From the NCBI RefSeq assembly GCF_016653405.1, contig NZ_NHSN01000042.1, forward strand, positions 1-53,663: 53,663 nt of DNA, read 5' to 3'. Each line of letters opens with the position of its first letter. Within the stretch, counting starts at the first letter, position 1. Origin of the DNA: Halorhodospira halophila. GTDB taxonomy: Bacteria > Pseudomonadota > Gammaproteobacteria > Nitrococcales > Halorhodospiraceae. A program made the position numbers and the translations under genes. Positions 1 to 9,298 of the stretch are shown here, in pieces. The notes beneath the pieces were generated by a model. It was not told the origin of the DNA. It ran no database searches and saw only the letters and a list, made by a program, of their open reading frames with translations.

Positions 1-132
1 ACGCTGCGTCAGATCCAGCGCCACACCGTGCGCATCGGTGGCCGCGACTTCGAGGGCGTGACCAAGCCATCACCGGAGCAACTGGAGCTGTTCAAAGACG
101 TCGGCATCGAGGTCCCGAAACGGCCCGCCTGA
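1..132 (+). CDS. C-terminal end of a transposase (partial)
   Basis: An open frame enters from the left edge and stops with TGA at 130-132, leaving 43 residues. The text (LRQIQRHTVRIGGRDFEGV, then ELFKDVGIEVPKRP) resembles the C-terminal tail of DDE transposases of the IS1634/IS4 kind, but too little is visible to fix the family. The next reading frame, on the other strand, is a recombinase gene that ends prematurely at 182, which fits an IS end lying at about 133-185. A short inverted repeat (GCTTAC, 5-base loop, GTAAGC) at 151-167 sits between the two genes and may be part of the IS end or a weak terminator. The family assignment is inference. Confidence 0.4.
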   Translation, partial: TLRQIQRHTVRIGGRDFEGVTKPSPEQLELFKDVGIEVPKRPA

Positions 133-181
133 AGGCCTGTTGTGGCATTTTTCGCTTACGAGGTGTAAGCAAAACGGGAAG

Positions 182-2167
182 TTACGCGATTAGCTGACGA
201 ACTTCGGGGCGCAGGACCTCGAGCAGTGGAGCGATCAGCCCGTGGTGGCGGTACCCGCGCGCATTGCCCTCCGGCCCAAATAGCGCAACGTCCTGCGCTC
301 GCTCCCACGGGAACTGCTGACGCCGGCGCTGCGCCCAGCCCTGGATCTGCGCCACCGGCCCCGGCGGCGCCAGGGCGTGGAGCGGGATCCGCCGCCGTGC
401 CGCCGGCGTCTTGCCGGCTCGGATTTCCACCCAGCACTCGGTGGCATCGACAAAGAGATCGCCGAGGGTCAGCGCGCAGACCTCCGAGGCACGCACACCG
501 GCGTAGAAGCCGAGCGTCAGCGCGGCGGCCCATTGCGCGTAACGCGCATCGTGCTCGCGGCTTACCAGGACGCCGTGGGCGTACTCGAACTCGGCGGGGG
601 TGACGATCGCCGTCCGCGCCGGGGCGTGCGCCGCACCCCCGCGCGTTGTGCTCAGCGCGAACTCGGCCTCGGCCAGCCACCCGCCGGCCTGCTGGCCGTA
701 GCGCAGCAGCTCGAACCAGGTGGTGCGAAAGTGCTCGGCGCTGCGAGGACTCCACCGCCGCGCCGCGACCACGCACCCGGTGACCTCCTCGATGGTCTCA
801 TCGTCCCAGTCGCGCAGATCCAGCACCTCCTCCATGCCCAGCAGCTCCGGTGAGGCGATCCGGCTGTAGTAATCGGCGAGGGTCTGGACCTTGACCCCGT
901 CGCGGAGCAACTTGTCGGCCCCCCAGGCGAGCGCCAGTTGCACGATGCTCGCCGGGTAGCCGAGCGCATCGGCGCGTTCGAGCAGCGCCGTGCACGCGGC
1001 CAGCGCTTCCTCCCGTGCGCGGGCGGGCAGTGTCCCGCGCCCCGTCTGCAGCGCGCGCATCCGGGCGATGAAGGCATCGAGGAGATTGCGCGCACGACGC
1101 GGCCAGTCCTCCGGCCGGGGCATCGGATCGTCGCCGATGGGGCCCGGTTGCGGGCGCTCCACCGCCCCCTCGCCCGCCCCTGTACGGGGGTGGGGCGCCG
1201 GGCGCAGGAGCCGATCCCCAGGCCCGCGCTGCGCGGTCTGCACGGACCAGTCGAGACGGGCACCGGTGCCCGTGCGCGCCGCCGCCGGCAACGGAAACGC
1301 GGCGAGCAGCTCGACCCAGGCCGCCGGCACGCCGTAGGCCAGCGGCAGCAGCCGCCCGGCGTGGGCGAAGCGCTGCCACCCACGGACGGTGGCGCCGGGG
1401 ACCCGGCGCTCACGCTCGAAATCCGCGGCAAAGGCGGCGAACGCATCGCGCAGCCACCGCCGGAGCATGCGCTCATAAGCGCGCACCGCTGCCGCGTCGT
1501 CAGGCGGCGTTGCGCTGACAAGCACCGGGGCGGCCACCAGCCGATCGCCCGCCGCCCGCGGACGCGGGGGCAGGTGCTTGCGGCACGCCTTCGGCGGCCG
1601 GACAGGGTGCACCGCCCCGCTGAAATCCGTCGGCTCGACGGGCAGCGCCAGCGTCCCGTCCCGATCGACATCGGCCCAGCGCAGGCGCGCCAGTGTACCG
1701 ACCATCACGCGTTCGCCCATTCCGACCCGTGTTGTCAGACGCACGGCCAGGGCAAAGAGCCGGTCTGCTGAATCGGTATCAGTGCGCCGGCGCAGCCAGG
1801 GATCCAGGTACGCATCCAGCGCGGCGGCAGTGATCTGACAGCGCAGCTGCTCCGGGCTGACCGCCAGCATCGAGGGCCGGGGCTCGAGGATCGGGGTGAC
1901 CGGCAGGACCGCCTCGATCCGGCCCGTCTGATTGAGCCGCTGCAAAAGCCGCCGCAACCAGGCCCGATGCCGGCGCCTGGATCGGCGCTGCGGATCAAAG
2001 GTCGCCTGCTCCAACGCCCTGAGCCCCGGCGCATCCAGGCGCCCCTGCTCATCGAGCGCCGCCGCGAGGGCATCGACGACCTGCTCCCAATGCGCCGCAT
2101 CCTCAAGGCCCAGCGCGCGGCGCTCCGGCTGCAGGGTTTCGATCAACGTCGTCCGGTCAAAGGACAT
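182..2167 (-). pseudogene. Large tyrosine-recombinase-like protein, third gene of module 1, truncated
   Basis: The 661-residue frame starts at ATG 2167, overlapping the stop of the upstream gene by 11 bases, which argues for translational coupling. A tyrosine-recombinase catalytic half begins near residue 580: the arm-I arginine lies in FYAGVRASEVCALTLGDL and a beta-hairpin lysine in IRAGKTPAARRRIPL. The frame stops about 60 residues later, before any HxxR box, GH motif or tyrosine nucleophile. The comparable gene of the second module (26629-29646) carries all of those and is much longer. The stop lies next to the transposase end at 1-132, so IS insertion probably removed the catalytic C-terminus. 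The N-terminal ~550 residues match no domain I recognise. Alternative: a naturally short accessory subunit. Confidence 0.65.
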
Positions 2168-4505
2168 CGGCAACCCCTTGGGGCTCATGGACCGTCGCAC
2201 CCGCGGCATCGAGCAGCTCCGTGAAGGCCCGGTACACCGCCGCGGCGTCAAAACCCTCGGTACTGCCCGGCGCCCAGACCCCCAGACCCGCGCGGGCGTG
2301 GCCGAGCACGGCATCGACCTGCCGCTGGGCCAAACGCTCACGCAGCACCGTTGCCACCGTGTGTCGCGGGGCATTGCGCGCCTGCCGATCCGGTTCCAGG
2401 CCCGCCTCGCGCAGCGCGGCCTCCAGCCGCGGCTGGGTGAAGAGGCGGCACTCGAGCGTATCGCGGCGAAGACGGACCAGTTCAGCGGGCAGCGCCTGCT
2501 GCGCCGTGGGGCGTTGATCGGTCACCGTGAAACCGCGGCGCTCAAGGAGCTGCGCCACAATCCTGCGCACCCGCTCATGGACCTGCAACTGCTGCTCCAG
2601 CGGACGGCAGACCGGGATCACGCGCCGCTCGCGGTACACCCCGCTCGATTTGTCCGCCAGGTACGCGGCCGGGTGCGCTGCGGCGAGCACACCGCGCTCG
2701 GCGACGACCCACTCGGTGCGCGGCCCGATCGGGCGAGCCCCGGTGGCCAGCAGCCAAACCAGGCTCGTGTAGGCCGCGTGCAGACGAACGACCTGCAGCA
2801 GCTTCTCCGCGCAGCGCGGATCATTCGGGGGGAGCTGGAGTAGATGCGCCCCGACGCCGTCGGCACCCCGGCGCAGACGCCGCAGCCACGGCTCGTAGGC
2901 GGCCGGCGGGATCGCCCGCCGCGACCCGGTCGGTGCCGGCTCCACCGCCTCGGACGACGCCGACTCAAAACGCAGCGCCGCGAGTCGTTGCGCGAGGTCG
3001 GGGTCATCGCCGGCTCGCTGGCCCGCGGCCTGCGCCCATTCGTCGGTGACCGCCTCGAACAATCCCTGCAGCTCGCCGGATGCGAACCGGCGATAGGCGG
3101 CGGGGGCATTCTGCGCCAGCCCGAAGCGCCCCGTCAGCGCACGTGCAGCGACCGCATCACGGGCGTTGGCCTCGATCCATAGTTCGGCGGTTGCGCGCAG
3201 GCGGTCTGCCGTGGGCAGCAGCCCCGGCGTACCGTCGAGGGCACAGCGCAGGCGGCGGTTGATGCGACCCGGTTGGCCCGTGAACGGTGCTTGGTGCGGC
3301 GCATCGGCCAAGGCCTGCGCAATGCCCGCTGGCAGGCGCAACGTCACCTGGCGGTTGGCCCCGGTCCCGACCGCCACCGGTCCATCGAGCAACCGATAGA
3401 CCAAAAGCCCGGCGCTTTCATGCGGCGCCTGATCCTCCGGGGCGCTGCCCGCCCGCTGCAGTGTGGCTAAGCGCTGCGGCGGCAAAGCGGTGGTCAACAG
3501 CAGCCAAGCGTAAGCCCAGTCCAGCGGATCCTTGGCCAGCACCGACAGGGCCTGGACCACGGGCCCGGTCGGTAGCCGGTGGAGATCCGTCGGGGTGTTC
3601 AACACGGACGTGGCGGCCAAGCGCGGGCCGTGGCGCTGCGCGAAGCGATCATCGGCCTCGGTCAGGGCGGAGGGCTGCTCGCGCACCCACGTTTGCGGGT
3701 GATCCGGGTCTGCCGGCTCGGCCTGGCGACGGGTACGGGCATCGCGGCGCGGACGGTAGCGTGCCGACGCCAAGGTGCGCTGCGCCGAATCCCCTTCCCC
3801 GGGCGTGTCTTGCCCCGCCGTCCGGCGTCCGGACGGCGGAGCGCCGCGCTGCCGGTCGGCGCGCTCGAGCAACGGCGCCCGCAGGACCTCCGGATCCGGC
3901 CCGCGCGGGCGTTTGCCCGCGGGCTGATACACCTGGTTGACCCCGACCTGCCGCTGGCCCTGCAAAAGCTCGAAAAACAGCCGGGCATCGTCCTGCTGCT
4001 TCGCATCAAGCGTCATGGCATTCAGCGCCTGCCAACAGACCCGCGCCCCCTCCTCCGGGGCCACGTCGGCGAGCGCCGGCTGACACAACTGCAGGCAGCG
4101 GCGCACCGCGAGCAGTTGGCGATAGTAGATCCGAGCGTTGTCACCAGGGCTGGTGCGGAACCAATCCACCAGCACCCGCCGCGCTGGCGGCTCATTCGGA
4201 AAGACCCGGGTGATGGCCGCATGCAGCGGATACGGCGTCCGGTAGCGCTGGGGATAGCCCTCGGGCAGGCCGAAGGCCCTCACGTGGCTGCGCAGCTGCT
4301 CAAGGGGAAAGCCGGCGGGTGGGCCGTGGTCCTGCGCGAAGAGCAGCAGGCTATCGCGCAGCGCTGCTTGGCAGACCGGCGGCAGGTGCGTCGCCACCAC
4401 GGCCATGATCGCATCCCGCAGCCGGATATCACCCAGGTCACGCAAGCGCTCCCGCCACCGCGCGCATACGGCGTCAGGAAGCAGCGTGCCTTCGCCGTCA
4501 ACCAT
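2157..4505 (-). CDS. Large tyrosine-recombinase-like protein, second gene of module 1
   Basis: 782 residues from ATG 4505, whose start overlaps the preceding stop by 8 bases. The catalytic-type domain is C-terminal: arm-I arginine in LLATGARPIGPRTEW (about residue 590), lysine in YLADKSSGVYRERRVIPV, the arm-II box NAPRHTVATVLRERL (about 712) and LGHARAGLGVWAPGS (about 731). Where a related protein in module 2 has a tyrosine 11 residues after the GH histidine, this one has glycine. The nearest tyrosine is about 24 residues on (AAAVYRAF), so strand-cleavage ability is doubtful. The N-terminal ~550 residues are unrecognised and may bind DNA. Three overlapping genes with at least two recombinase-like products recall RIT elements, Tn554 tnpABC and gamma-mobile-trio islands, but these proteins are much larger than RIT ones. 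Confidence 0.7.
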   Translation of the reverse strand: MVDGEGTLLPDAVCARWRERLRDLGDIRLRDAIMAVVATHLPPVCQAALRDSLLLFAQDHGPPAGFPLEQLRSHVRAFGLPEGYPQRYRTPYPLHAAITRVFPNEPPARRVLVDWFRTSPGDNARIYYRQLLAVRRCLQLCQPALADVAPEEGARVCWQALNAMTLDAKQQDDARLFFELLQGQRQVGVNQVYQPAGKRPRGPDPEVLRAPLLERADRQRGAPPSGRRTAGQDTPGEGDSAQRTLASARYRPRRDARTRRQAEPADPDHPQTWVREQPSALTEADDRFAQRHGPRLAATSVLNTPTDLHRLPTGPVVQALSVLAKDPLDWAYAWLLLTTALPPQRLATLQRAGSAPEDQAPHESAGLLVYRLLDGPVAVGTGANRQVTLRLPAGIAQALADAPHQAPFTGQPGRINRRLRCALDGTPGLLPTADRLRATAELWIEANARDAVAARALTGRFGLAQNAPAAYRRFASGELQGLFEAVTDEWAQAAGQRAGDDPDLAQRLAALRFESASSEAVEPAPTGSRRAIPPAAYEPWLRRLRRGADGVGAHLLQLPPNDPRCAEKLLQVVRLHAAYTSLVWLLATGARPIGPRTEWVVAERGVLAAAHPAAYLADKSSGVYRERRVIPVCRPLEQQLQVHERVRRIVAQLLERRGFTVTDQRPTAQQALPAELVRLRRDTLECRLFTQPRLEAALREAGLEPDRQARNAPRHTVATVLRERLAQRQVDAVLGHARAGLGVWAPGSTEGFDAAAVYRAFTELLDAAGATVHEPQGVADVL

Positions 4506-5391
4506 GCTCCATCCCCGATGCGTGTTCCGCGAGACGCTGGCGCACTCGCTCGGCAAGCCTCTCCACTTTTTGCCCGTCATCCCAGGGATACTGCGGATCA
4601 GCCATAGTGCGCACGATCTTCGGTGCCAAGCCTTCACCGGCTTTATCCTGGGCGGGTGCCAGCGCGTCCACAACCTCTTGAAGGGTCGGCAACCCGTATT
4701 GCTCGCACAGCCTTAATGCATCCCACCGCGCCAGAGCAGCCTGCCAGATCGACGCGTCCACCTGGGTGCTGCTGAGCACCTGAGGGACCGTGCTGTCTGC
4801 CGACCCTTCATCCATGGTCGTTTCGCTTCGAGCAGGTTCCCGCGCGGCTTGCGCGGTGTTGACGCTGCTTCGAGGACTGCGGTACTTCTCCAGCGACGAC
4901 CGACTTACGGTGTGCCGGAGAATCAATCGCTCCTGCTTGGCCGTCAGCTGACCATCCCCGGACAGATCGAAGAGCTTGCGACGGATCACCGAGCGCAGGT
5001 GCGCATCCGAGCGCAGCCAGTCGATCGCCTCCCGCCAGCTGACGCGCGATGTCAGCAGTGCCGGCTGCACAGATCCGCAGAAAAAACGCAGTAGCGCCTC
5101 CAGTTCCGGCGCCTCCAGATCGCCCTTGCGGATCGCAAGCGCTCTGAAGCGGGACTTTGGATGCACAACTCCAGCTTCCTGCGCCACGACGAGCGGATTG
5201 AGAAGGTCTCGTCGCTCGTCGGTATCGAACAGGATTGGCGGGGTAGCCGGCAAGTGAAGCCCGTCAGCCCGCGGCGCTCCGCGCACCGGGTCGATGCGCT
5301 CGGGCGGCAAAACCTTCGGCGCCTCAACCAACACCTCTTGAGCGGGAATCCGCACCGACTCGTAGAGGATGATCTCACCCAGTTGACTCAT
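4498..5391 (-). CDS. First gene of recombinase module 1, unknown function
   Basis: 297 residues. ATG 5391 is preceded by a strong Shine-Dalgarno site (GGAGGT, 7-base spacer), which decides the start over an in-frame ATG 16 codons upstream. No signal peptide, membrane segment or recombinase motif is visible. The middle (about residues 60-150) is rich in charged helical sequence (LEAPELEALLRFFCGSV, REAIDWLRSDAHLRSVIRRK), followed by a low-complexity linker and another helical block ending WDDGQKVERLAERVRQRL. It leads a leftward operon whose next two genes overlap end to end and encode recombinase-like proteins, so an accessory, DNA-binding or regulatory role in the same recombination machine is likely. 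I do not recognise the family. Confidence 0.6.
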   Translation of the reverse strand: MSQLGEIILYESVRIPAQEVLVEAPKVLPPERIDPVRGAPRADGLHLPATPPILFDTDERRDLLNPLVVAQEAGVVHPKSRFRALAIRKGDLEAPELEALLRFFCGSVQPALLTSRVSWREAIDWLRSDAHLRSVIRRKLFDLSGDGQLTAKQERLILRHTVSRSSLEKYRSPRSSVNTAQAAREPARSETTMDEGSADSTVPQVLSSTQVDASIWQAALARWDALRLCEQYGLPTLQEVVDALAPAQDKAGEGLAPKIVRTMADPQYPWDDGQKVERLAERVRQRLAEHASGMEHG

Positions 5392-5755
5392 TGCAGTTAC
5401 CTCCGAACCAATCACCCGTTTCGGAGGCGGGGCTCGCACCCGCCTCGTCTCCTCGCGCCGAGCGGATCACTGGTGTGAGCGCGCTCCTGCGCTGAGGATC
5501 AAGGCGATTGTCGAGTCGGCTCGGAGCCAGGTATGCCGTCAATGACCCTGAATTGAGGGGCATTCGTGCATCAGCCTTGGGGCGGGCGCGGGCGAGCGCC
5601 TTGGAGCTTGCCCCGCCCCACCGCGTGTGATGGAATTGCCGTTCACAAACTGAACACCCCTAGCGAGACGGGCCTGCCCAGGCGTCACCGTCCCGGCGGT
5701 AGCGTGCCCAAACGCCCGCCCCTGTTATTCACCGTAAAGCCGTTCAGGAGCCCCT
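5392..5755. other. Divergent intergenic region / leader of polysaccharide operon
   Basis: These 364 bases separate the leftward recombinase module from the rightward polysaccharide operon, so they must hold a promoter for each. I see no convincing -35/-10 pair. A GC-rich inverted repeat (GGGGCGG at about 5580 and CCGCCCC at about 5612) could form a hairpin in the leader. The ops element lies at 5695-5707. No reading frame in it looks real. Confidence 0.5.
5695..5707 (+). promoter_or_regulatory. ops element (RfaH recruitment site)
   Basis: GGCGGTAGCGTGC matches the core of the operon polarity suppressor element exactly. In enterobacteria this sequence pauses RNA polymerase and recruits RfaH, which suppresses Rho termination in long LPS, capsule and conjugation operons. 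It sits 48 bases before the first start codon of a ~21-kb co-directional polysaccharide operon, the position expected for function. The match is seen directly; dependence on RfaH is inference. Confidence 0.85.
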
Positions 5756-7525
5756 TTGCTCAAGAAACTCCTCAGCCTGCTCAGCCGTCAGGAGAAGCGC
5801 CGCGGCGCCTTGGTCCTCGGGATGGTTGTCGTCATGGCCCTGCTCGAGACGGCCGGGGTCGCCTCGGTGATGCCGTTTTTGAGCGTGCTCGGTAACCCAG
5901 AGGTAGTAGAGACCAACCCCGTCCTCAACCAGCTCTATGTCGGCCTCGGCTTCGAGTCGGTGGACGCCTTCCTCATGGCCCTCGGCGCCGGCGCCTTCGT
6001 GCTGATTGTCTTCTCGGCCGCGTTTCGCTCGCTGACCATCTACGCCATGAACCGCTGGGCGTGGATGCGCATGCACAGCCTCAGCGAACGGCTGCTGGAG
6101 ACCTACCTGCGTCAGCCCTACGCCTACTTCCTGAATCGCCACAGCGGCGACATGGGCAAGAGCATCCTGACGGAGACCCAGCAGCTCCAGCAGCAAGTCA
6201 TCAAGCCGGGGCTCGATGCCCTAGCCTACGGCGTGGTGGTCATCGCCATCATCACCCTGCTGGTGGTCATCGATCCCGTGCTGGCGGCCGGCGTCGCTGC
6301 CGTGCTCGGCGGTATGTACGCGCTCATCTACTGGGGCGTCCGCGGCTTCCTGGATCGCATCGGCCGCGACCGGGTCCGGGCCAACCAGGAGCGCTTCCAG
6401 GCCGCCGGGGAGGCCCTGGGCGGGATCAAGGACATCAAGCTGCTCGGCCGCGAGCACGCCTACCTGTCGCGCTTCCGCGGGCCATCGATCCGCTTCGCCA
6501 AGCACCAGGCCACCAGCCAGACGCTCTCCCAGGTGCCGAAGTTCCTCATCGAGGCGGTGGCCTTCGGCGGCATCATCGCCCTAACCCTGGTGCTCATGGC
6601 CACCCACGGCGGGGCGACCGGCGGCGGGCTCGGCGAGGTGTTGCCGGTGCTCGGGCTCTACGCCTTCGCCGGCTACCGGATGCTCCCCGCCGCGCAGCAC
6701 GTTTACCAGGGCCTGGCCAAGCTGCGCTTTGGCGGCGGCGCGGTGGACGCGGTCTACGACGACCTGCACCGCCGCCAGGCGCTGGCCGAGATCCGCAAGC
6801 AGCCGCCGGCGCCGCTGGTCCCGCAACGAGAGGTGGCGCTGGAGAACGTCCACTACACCTACCCCAACGCCCCGGCGCCGGCGCTGCAGGGGATCGATCT
6901 GCATATTCCGGTGGGCAGCTCGGTGGGGCTGGTGGGCAGCACCGGCGCCGGCAAGACGACGTTGGTGGACGTGATCCTCGGGCTGCTTCGACCCACCGAA
7001 GGCGCGATCACCGTGGACGGCGAGCCGGTGACGGACACCAACCTGCGCGCCTGGCAGCAGGCGCTGGGGTACGTGCCGCAGGAGATCTTCCTCACCGACG
7101 CCTCGGTGGCCGAGAACATCGCCCTGGGCGTGCCCCCGGAGCGCATCGACCACGAGCAGGTGGAGCGCTGCGCGCGCATGGCGCAGCTCCACGACTTCGT
7201 CGTCCACGAGATGCCGCAGCAGTACGAGACCGTCGTCGGCGAGCGCGGCGTGCGCCTATCCGGCGGCCAGCGCCAGCGCATCGGCATCGCCCGGGCTCTC
7301 TACCACGATCCGAGCGTCCTGGTCTTCGACGAGGCCACCAGCGCCCTGGACAACGTCACCGAGAAAGCCGTGATGGAGGCGATTGACGCCCTCCAGAACC
7401 AGAAGACCATCATCCTCATCGCCCACCGGCTGAGCACCGTGCGCAACTGTGATCAGGTGGTGCTGCTGGAGAAGGGGCAGATTGCAGACAAAGGCGCGCT
7501 CAGGGATTTGGATATTACTTTCTAG
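5756..7525 (+). CDS. ABC transporter, fused permease-ATPase (flippase/exporter type)
   Basis: 589 residues starting at TTG 5756, five bases after CAGGAG (5745-5750). The N-terminal ~330 residues form an exporter-type membrane domain with about six hydrophobic segments. The C-terminal ATPase has a Walker A site (GSTGAGKTT), the signature LSGGQRQR, a Walker B site (VLVFDEATSALD) and the H-loop IAHRLS. The layout and a motif such as GGIKDIKLLGRE match lipid-linked oligosaccharide flippases like PglK. As first gene of an operon with a Wzy-like polymerase and no visible Wzx, it could flip the lipid-linked repeat unit across the inner membrane. The C-terminus stops abruptly at ADKGALRDLDITF, exactly where the DNA turns AT-rich, so the last ~15-20 residues were probably replaced at a recombination joint. 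Confidence 0.85.
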   Translation: MLKKLLSLLSRQEKRRGALVLGMVVVMALLETAGVASVMPFLSVLGNPEVVETNPVLNQLYVGLGFESVDAFLMALGAGAFVLIVFSAAFRSLTIYAMNRWAWMRMHSLSERLLETYLRQPYAYFLNRHSGDMGKSILTETQQLQQQVIKPGLDALAYGVVVIAIITLLVVIDPVLAAGVAAVLGGMYALIYWGVRGFLDRIGRDRVRANQERFQAAGEALGGIKDIKLLGREHAYLSRFRGPSIRFAKHQATSQTLSQVPKFLIEAVAFGGIIALTLVLMATHGGATGGGLGEVLPVLGLYAFAGYRMLPAAQHVYQGLAKLRFGGGAVDAVYDDLHRRQALAEIRKQPPAPLVPQREVALENVHYTYPNAPAPALQGIDLHIPVGSSVGLVGSTGAGKTTLVDVILGLLRPTEGAITVDGEPVTDTNLRAWQQALGYVPQEIFLTDASVAENIALGVPPERIDHEQVERCARMAQLHDFVVHEMPQQYETVVGERGVRLSGGQRQRIGIARALYHDPSVLVFDEATSALDNVTEKAVMEAIDALQNQKTIILIAHRLSTVRNCDQVVLLEKGQIADKGALRDLDITF

Positions 7526-7637
7526 CGTTTTACCCAACGCGAACGCCCGTCTGTCGGAGTGTTTTCTTAAAAAAGACCTCCCAATGCACGGCTCACCGAA
7601 ACTGACATTCACCCATGAACGACCAGCCCTTCTTCCT

Positions 7638-8396
7638 ATGATCGTATTACATCAACACCAACTTATTTTTTTAAAACCACAGAAAGTAGCAGGAACCTCC
7701 TTCGAGATCGCGCTTTCTAGGTATGCAGCCGCAAGCGACATAATTACACCCTTCAGAAACGAAGACGAGTTAATCAGAGAAAAAAACCGATTCCGTGGCC
7801 CACAAAACTACAAACACACACTAAAAGAAACACTACAGTTACCGCTATCTCGCATAGCGAAATCACTCTATAAGAAGCAAGGCTTCCGACCCCCAAAGTA
7901 TTTTAGCCATATGCCCGCAGAAGAGGCAAAGCAAGCTCTCGGCGAGACCATCTGGAATAAATACAAGAAAGTATCGATAATACGAAACCCCTTCGATGTC
8001 GCGGTTTCATTTTACTTTTGGGAGAACAAGGACAAAAACCTAAAACCCGCCTTCGAGGACTGGGCAACGAAAAACCTTTGCAGGGTTGCATCAAACAATT
8101 ACTTCTACCAAATCAACAACAAAGACATCATAGACTTCTATATACGATACGGTAAACTTCACGACGACCTTCACCGCCTTGAATCTGAGGAATCCGGATT
8201 ACACGGCCTATCCGAAACGTTTGAACGTATTACTGCAAAATCCGGTTACAGGCCGGCTGAAGCAACCACTACTGACCTGTTCAGCAAGGCACCAAAATCC
8301 TTTAAATTAATATATGAACTTCACAGGGAGCAAATTGAAAGATTTAATTTTGATGTACCTCAAACTACTGACGAGCGCCCCCGCCAACCCGTGTAA
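7638..8396 (+). CDS. Sulfotransferase family protein
   Basis: 252 residues from ATG 7638. The start was chosen because members of this family begin with a short hydrophobic strand running straight into the PAPS-binding loop, here IVLHQHQLIFLKPQKVAGTS. An alternative ATG at 7584 adds 18 unlike residues, and neither start has a clear Shine-Dalgarno site. The second co-substrate site is visible as VSIIRNPFDVAVSFYF. The predicted reaction transfers sulfate from PAPS to a hydroxyl, most likely on a sugar of the polysaccharide made by this operon. The DNA is AT-rich compared with the upstream ABC gene, and the gene begins just past the compositional break, so it was probably brought in by transfer. 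Confidence 0.75.
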   Translation: MIVLHQHQLIFLKPQKVAGTSFEIALSRYAAASDIITPFRNEDELIREKNRFRGPQNYKHTLKETLQLPLSRIAKSLYKKQGFRPPKYFSHMPAEEAKQALGETIWNKYKKVSIIRNPFDVAVSFYFWENKDKNLKPAFEDWATKNLCRVASNNYFYQINNKDIIDFYIRYGKLHDDLHRLESEESGLHGLSETFERITAKSGYRPAEATTTDLFSKAPKSFKLIYELHREQIERFNFDVPQTTDERPRQPV

Positions 8397-8420
8397 TACA
8401 GCCCACCTTACCAATAAAGC

Positions 8421-9272
8421 ATGGCGCCAGACATCAAAAACATCGCAAACAAGATTGCAAACCGGCATGGATTTCATTTCAATGTACAGCGACTCCCGTA
8501 TTACCTTGATTTACGCAACATAGAAATCCCAACACGCGCAATCGATTACTACTTGACACGAGATGTTTTAGTCTCTTTGCCTCTCGGGGCTGGGCGCGCT
8601 TTACCCCGAGGCGTTCTCGGCTCCAATTCGCAACACCCCTATATCTCCGCGATATCTCGATTCTTAGAATTTAGAAATATCAGTAATTACTCAGTCCTGA
8701 GAGATGAGCTGGCAAATAGCCTAGGGCGCGCTACATGGAATTCAGCTGCGGAACTATTAAGCCTTCCCGATCATGATATCCTTACCCGACAACCACCATG
8801 GGCAGCCCTTCTACCTTGGCAGGAGCACAATTTAGACCAGTGGAAGGAAAAAGTATCAAGGTCCGTGCGCACTGAAAACAAACGCGAGGGATACGACCTT
8901 GATGTGACGACCGGCGGATGGGCGTGGACGGGCCCCGTTAACGACGAGAAGGTCCAGATAGAGTCCAGACGGCTGTACCGCGTCTTTTTCAGCATACTTG
9001 AAAACGGTTACAAACGCTCTGCGGCCCCAGGCGGAGACCCACCGGTTAGCATCTTATTACGGGAAGATGATGAGTGGCGCTGGCAACCGCATACGAACCA
9101 ACATCGCCTCTGCGTTTTATCAGCTCTTGGATACTCGGAAGTACCGGTACGGGTCAAGAGGATTGTGCGACGTGAGGACGCCCCCTACTGGCCCAACGTG
9201 GTAAATGGCTTTTATTCCAAGAAGCAGGCCCTTCAAATATTTGATGACATTTTTGACAACGGGCTCGAGTAG
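8421..9272 (+). CDS. ParB-like-fold protein of a polysaccharide locus, function unknown
   Basis: 283 residues from ATG 8421 with no good ribosome binding site. The N-terminal ~170 residues are unrecognised. The C-terminal ~110 contain a pattern typical of ParB/sulfiredoxin-fold proteins: a strand (PPVSILLRED), then HTNQHRLCVLSALGYSEVPV, equivalent to the GxHR helix, then the tail GFYSKKQALQIFDDIFD. Related hypothetical proteins occur in O-antigen and capsule loci. Because some ParB-fold proteins are small-molecule kinases (SerK, SbnI), a role in phosphorylating a polysaccharide precursor is conceivable, but that is inference. It lies 24 bases after the sulfotransferase, in the same AT-rich segment. 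Confidence 0.55.
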   Translation: MAPDIKNIANKIANRHGFHFNVQRLPYYLDLRNIEIPTRAIDYYLTRDVLVSLPLGAGRALPRGVLGSNSQHPYISAISRFLEFRNISNYSVLRDELANSLGRATWNSAAELLSLPDHDILTRQPPWAALLPWQEHNLDQWKEKVSRSVRTENKREGYDLDVTTGGWAWTGPVNDEKVQIESRRLYRVFFSILENGYKRSAAPGGDPPVSILLREDDEWRWQPHTNQHRLCVLSALGYSEVPVRVKRIVRREDAPYWPNVVNGFYSKKQALQIFDDIFDNGLE

Positions 9273-9298
9273 GGATCATTTTTTATCAAAGGAACAAC

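Noticed and set aside
147-172. Inverted repeat GCTTAC...GTAAGC as the same element as the 37859 and 43221 palindromes
   Set aside because: The half-sites are in the opposite order (CTTAC-GTAAG versus GTAAG-CTTAC) and the flanks do not match.
3751-3764. Second ops-like sequence (GGACGGTAGCGTGC)
   Set aside because: It has an extra base, lies inside a minus-strand coding gene, and has no polysaccharide or conjugation operon after it.
3579-4607. 342-codon plus-strand frame opposite the module-1 recombinase
   Set aside because: Antisense shadow of a gene with good overlaps and catalytic motifs on the other strand.
6061-7386. Long plus-strand frame of 441 codons inside the ABC transporter gene
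   Set aside because: It overlaps a clear ABC gene entirely, is full of R/G/A/P, and has no motif; such shadows are normal in high-GC coding DNA.
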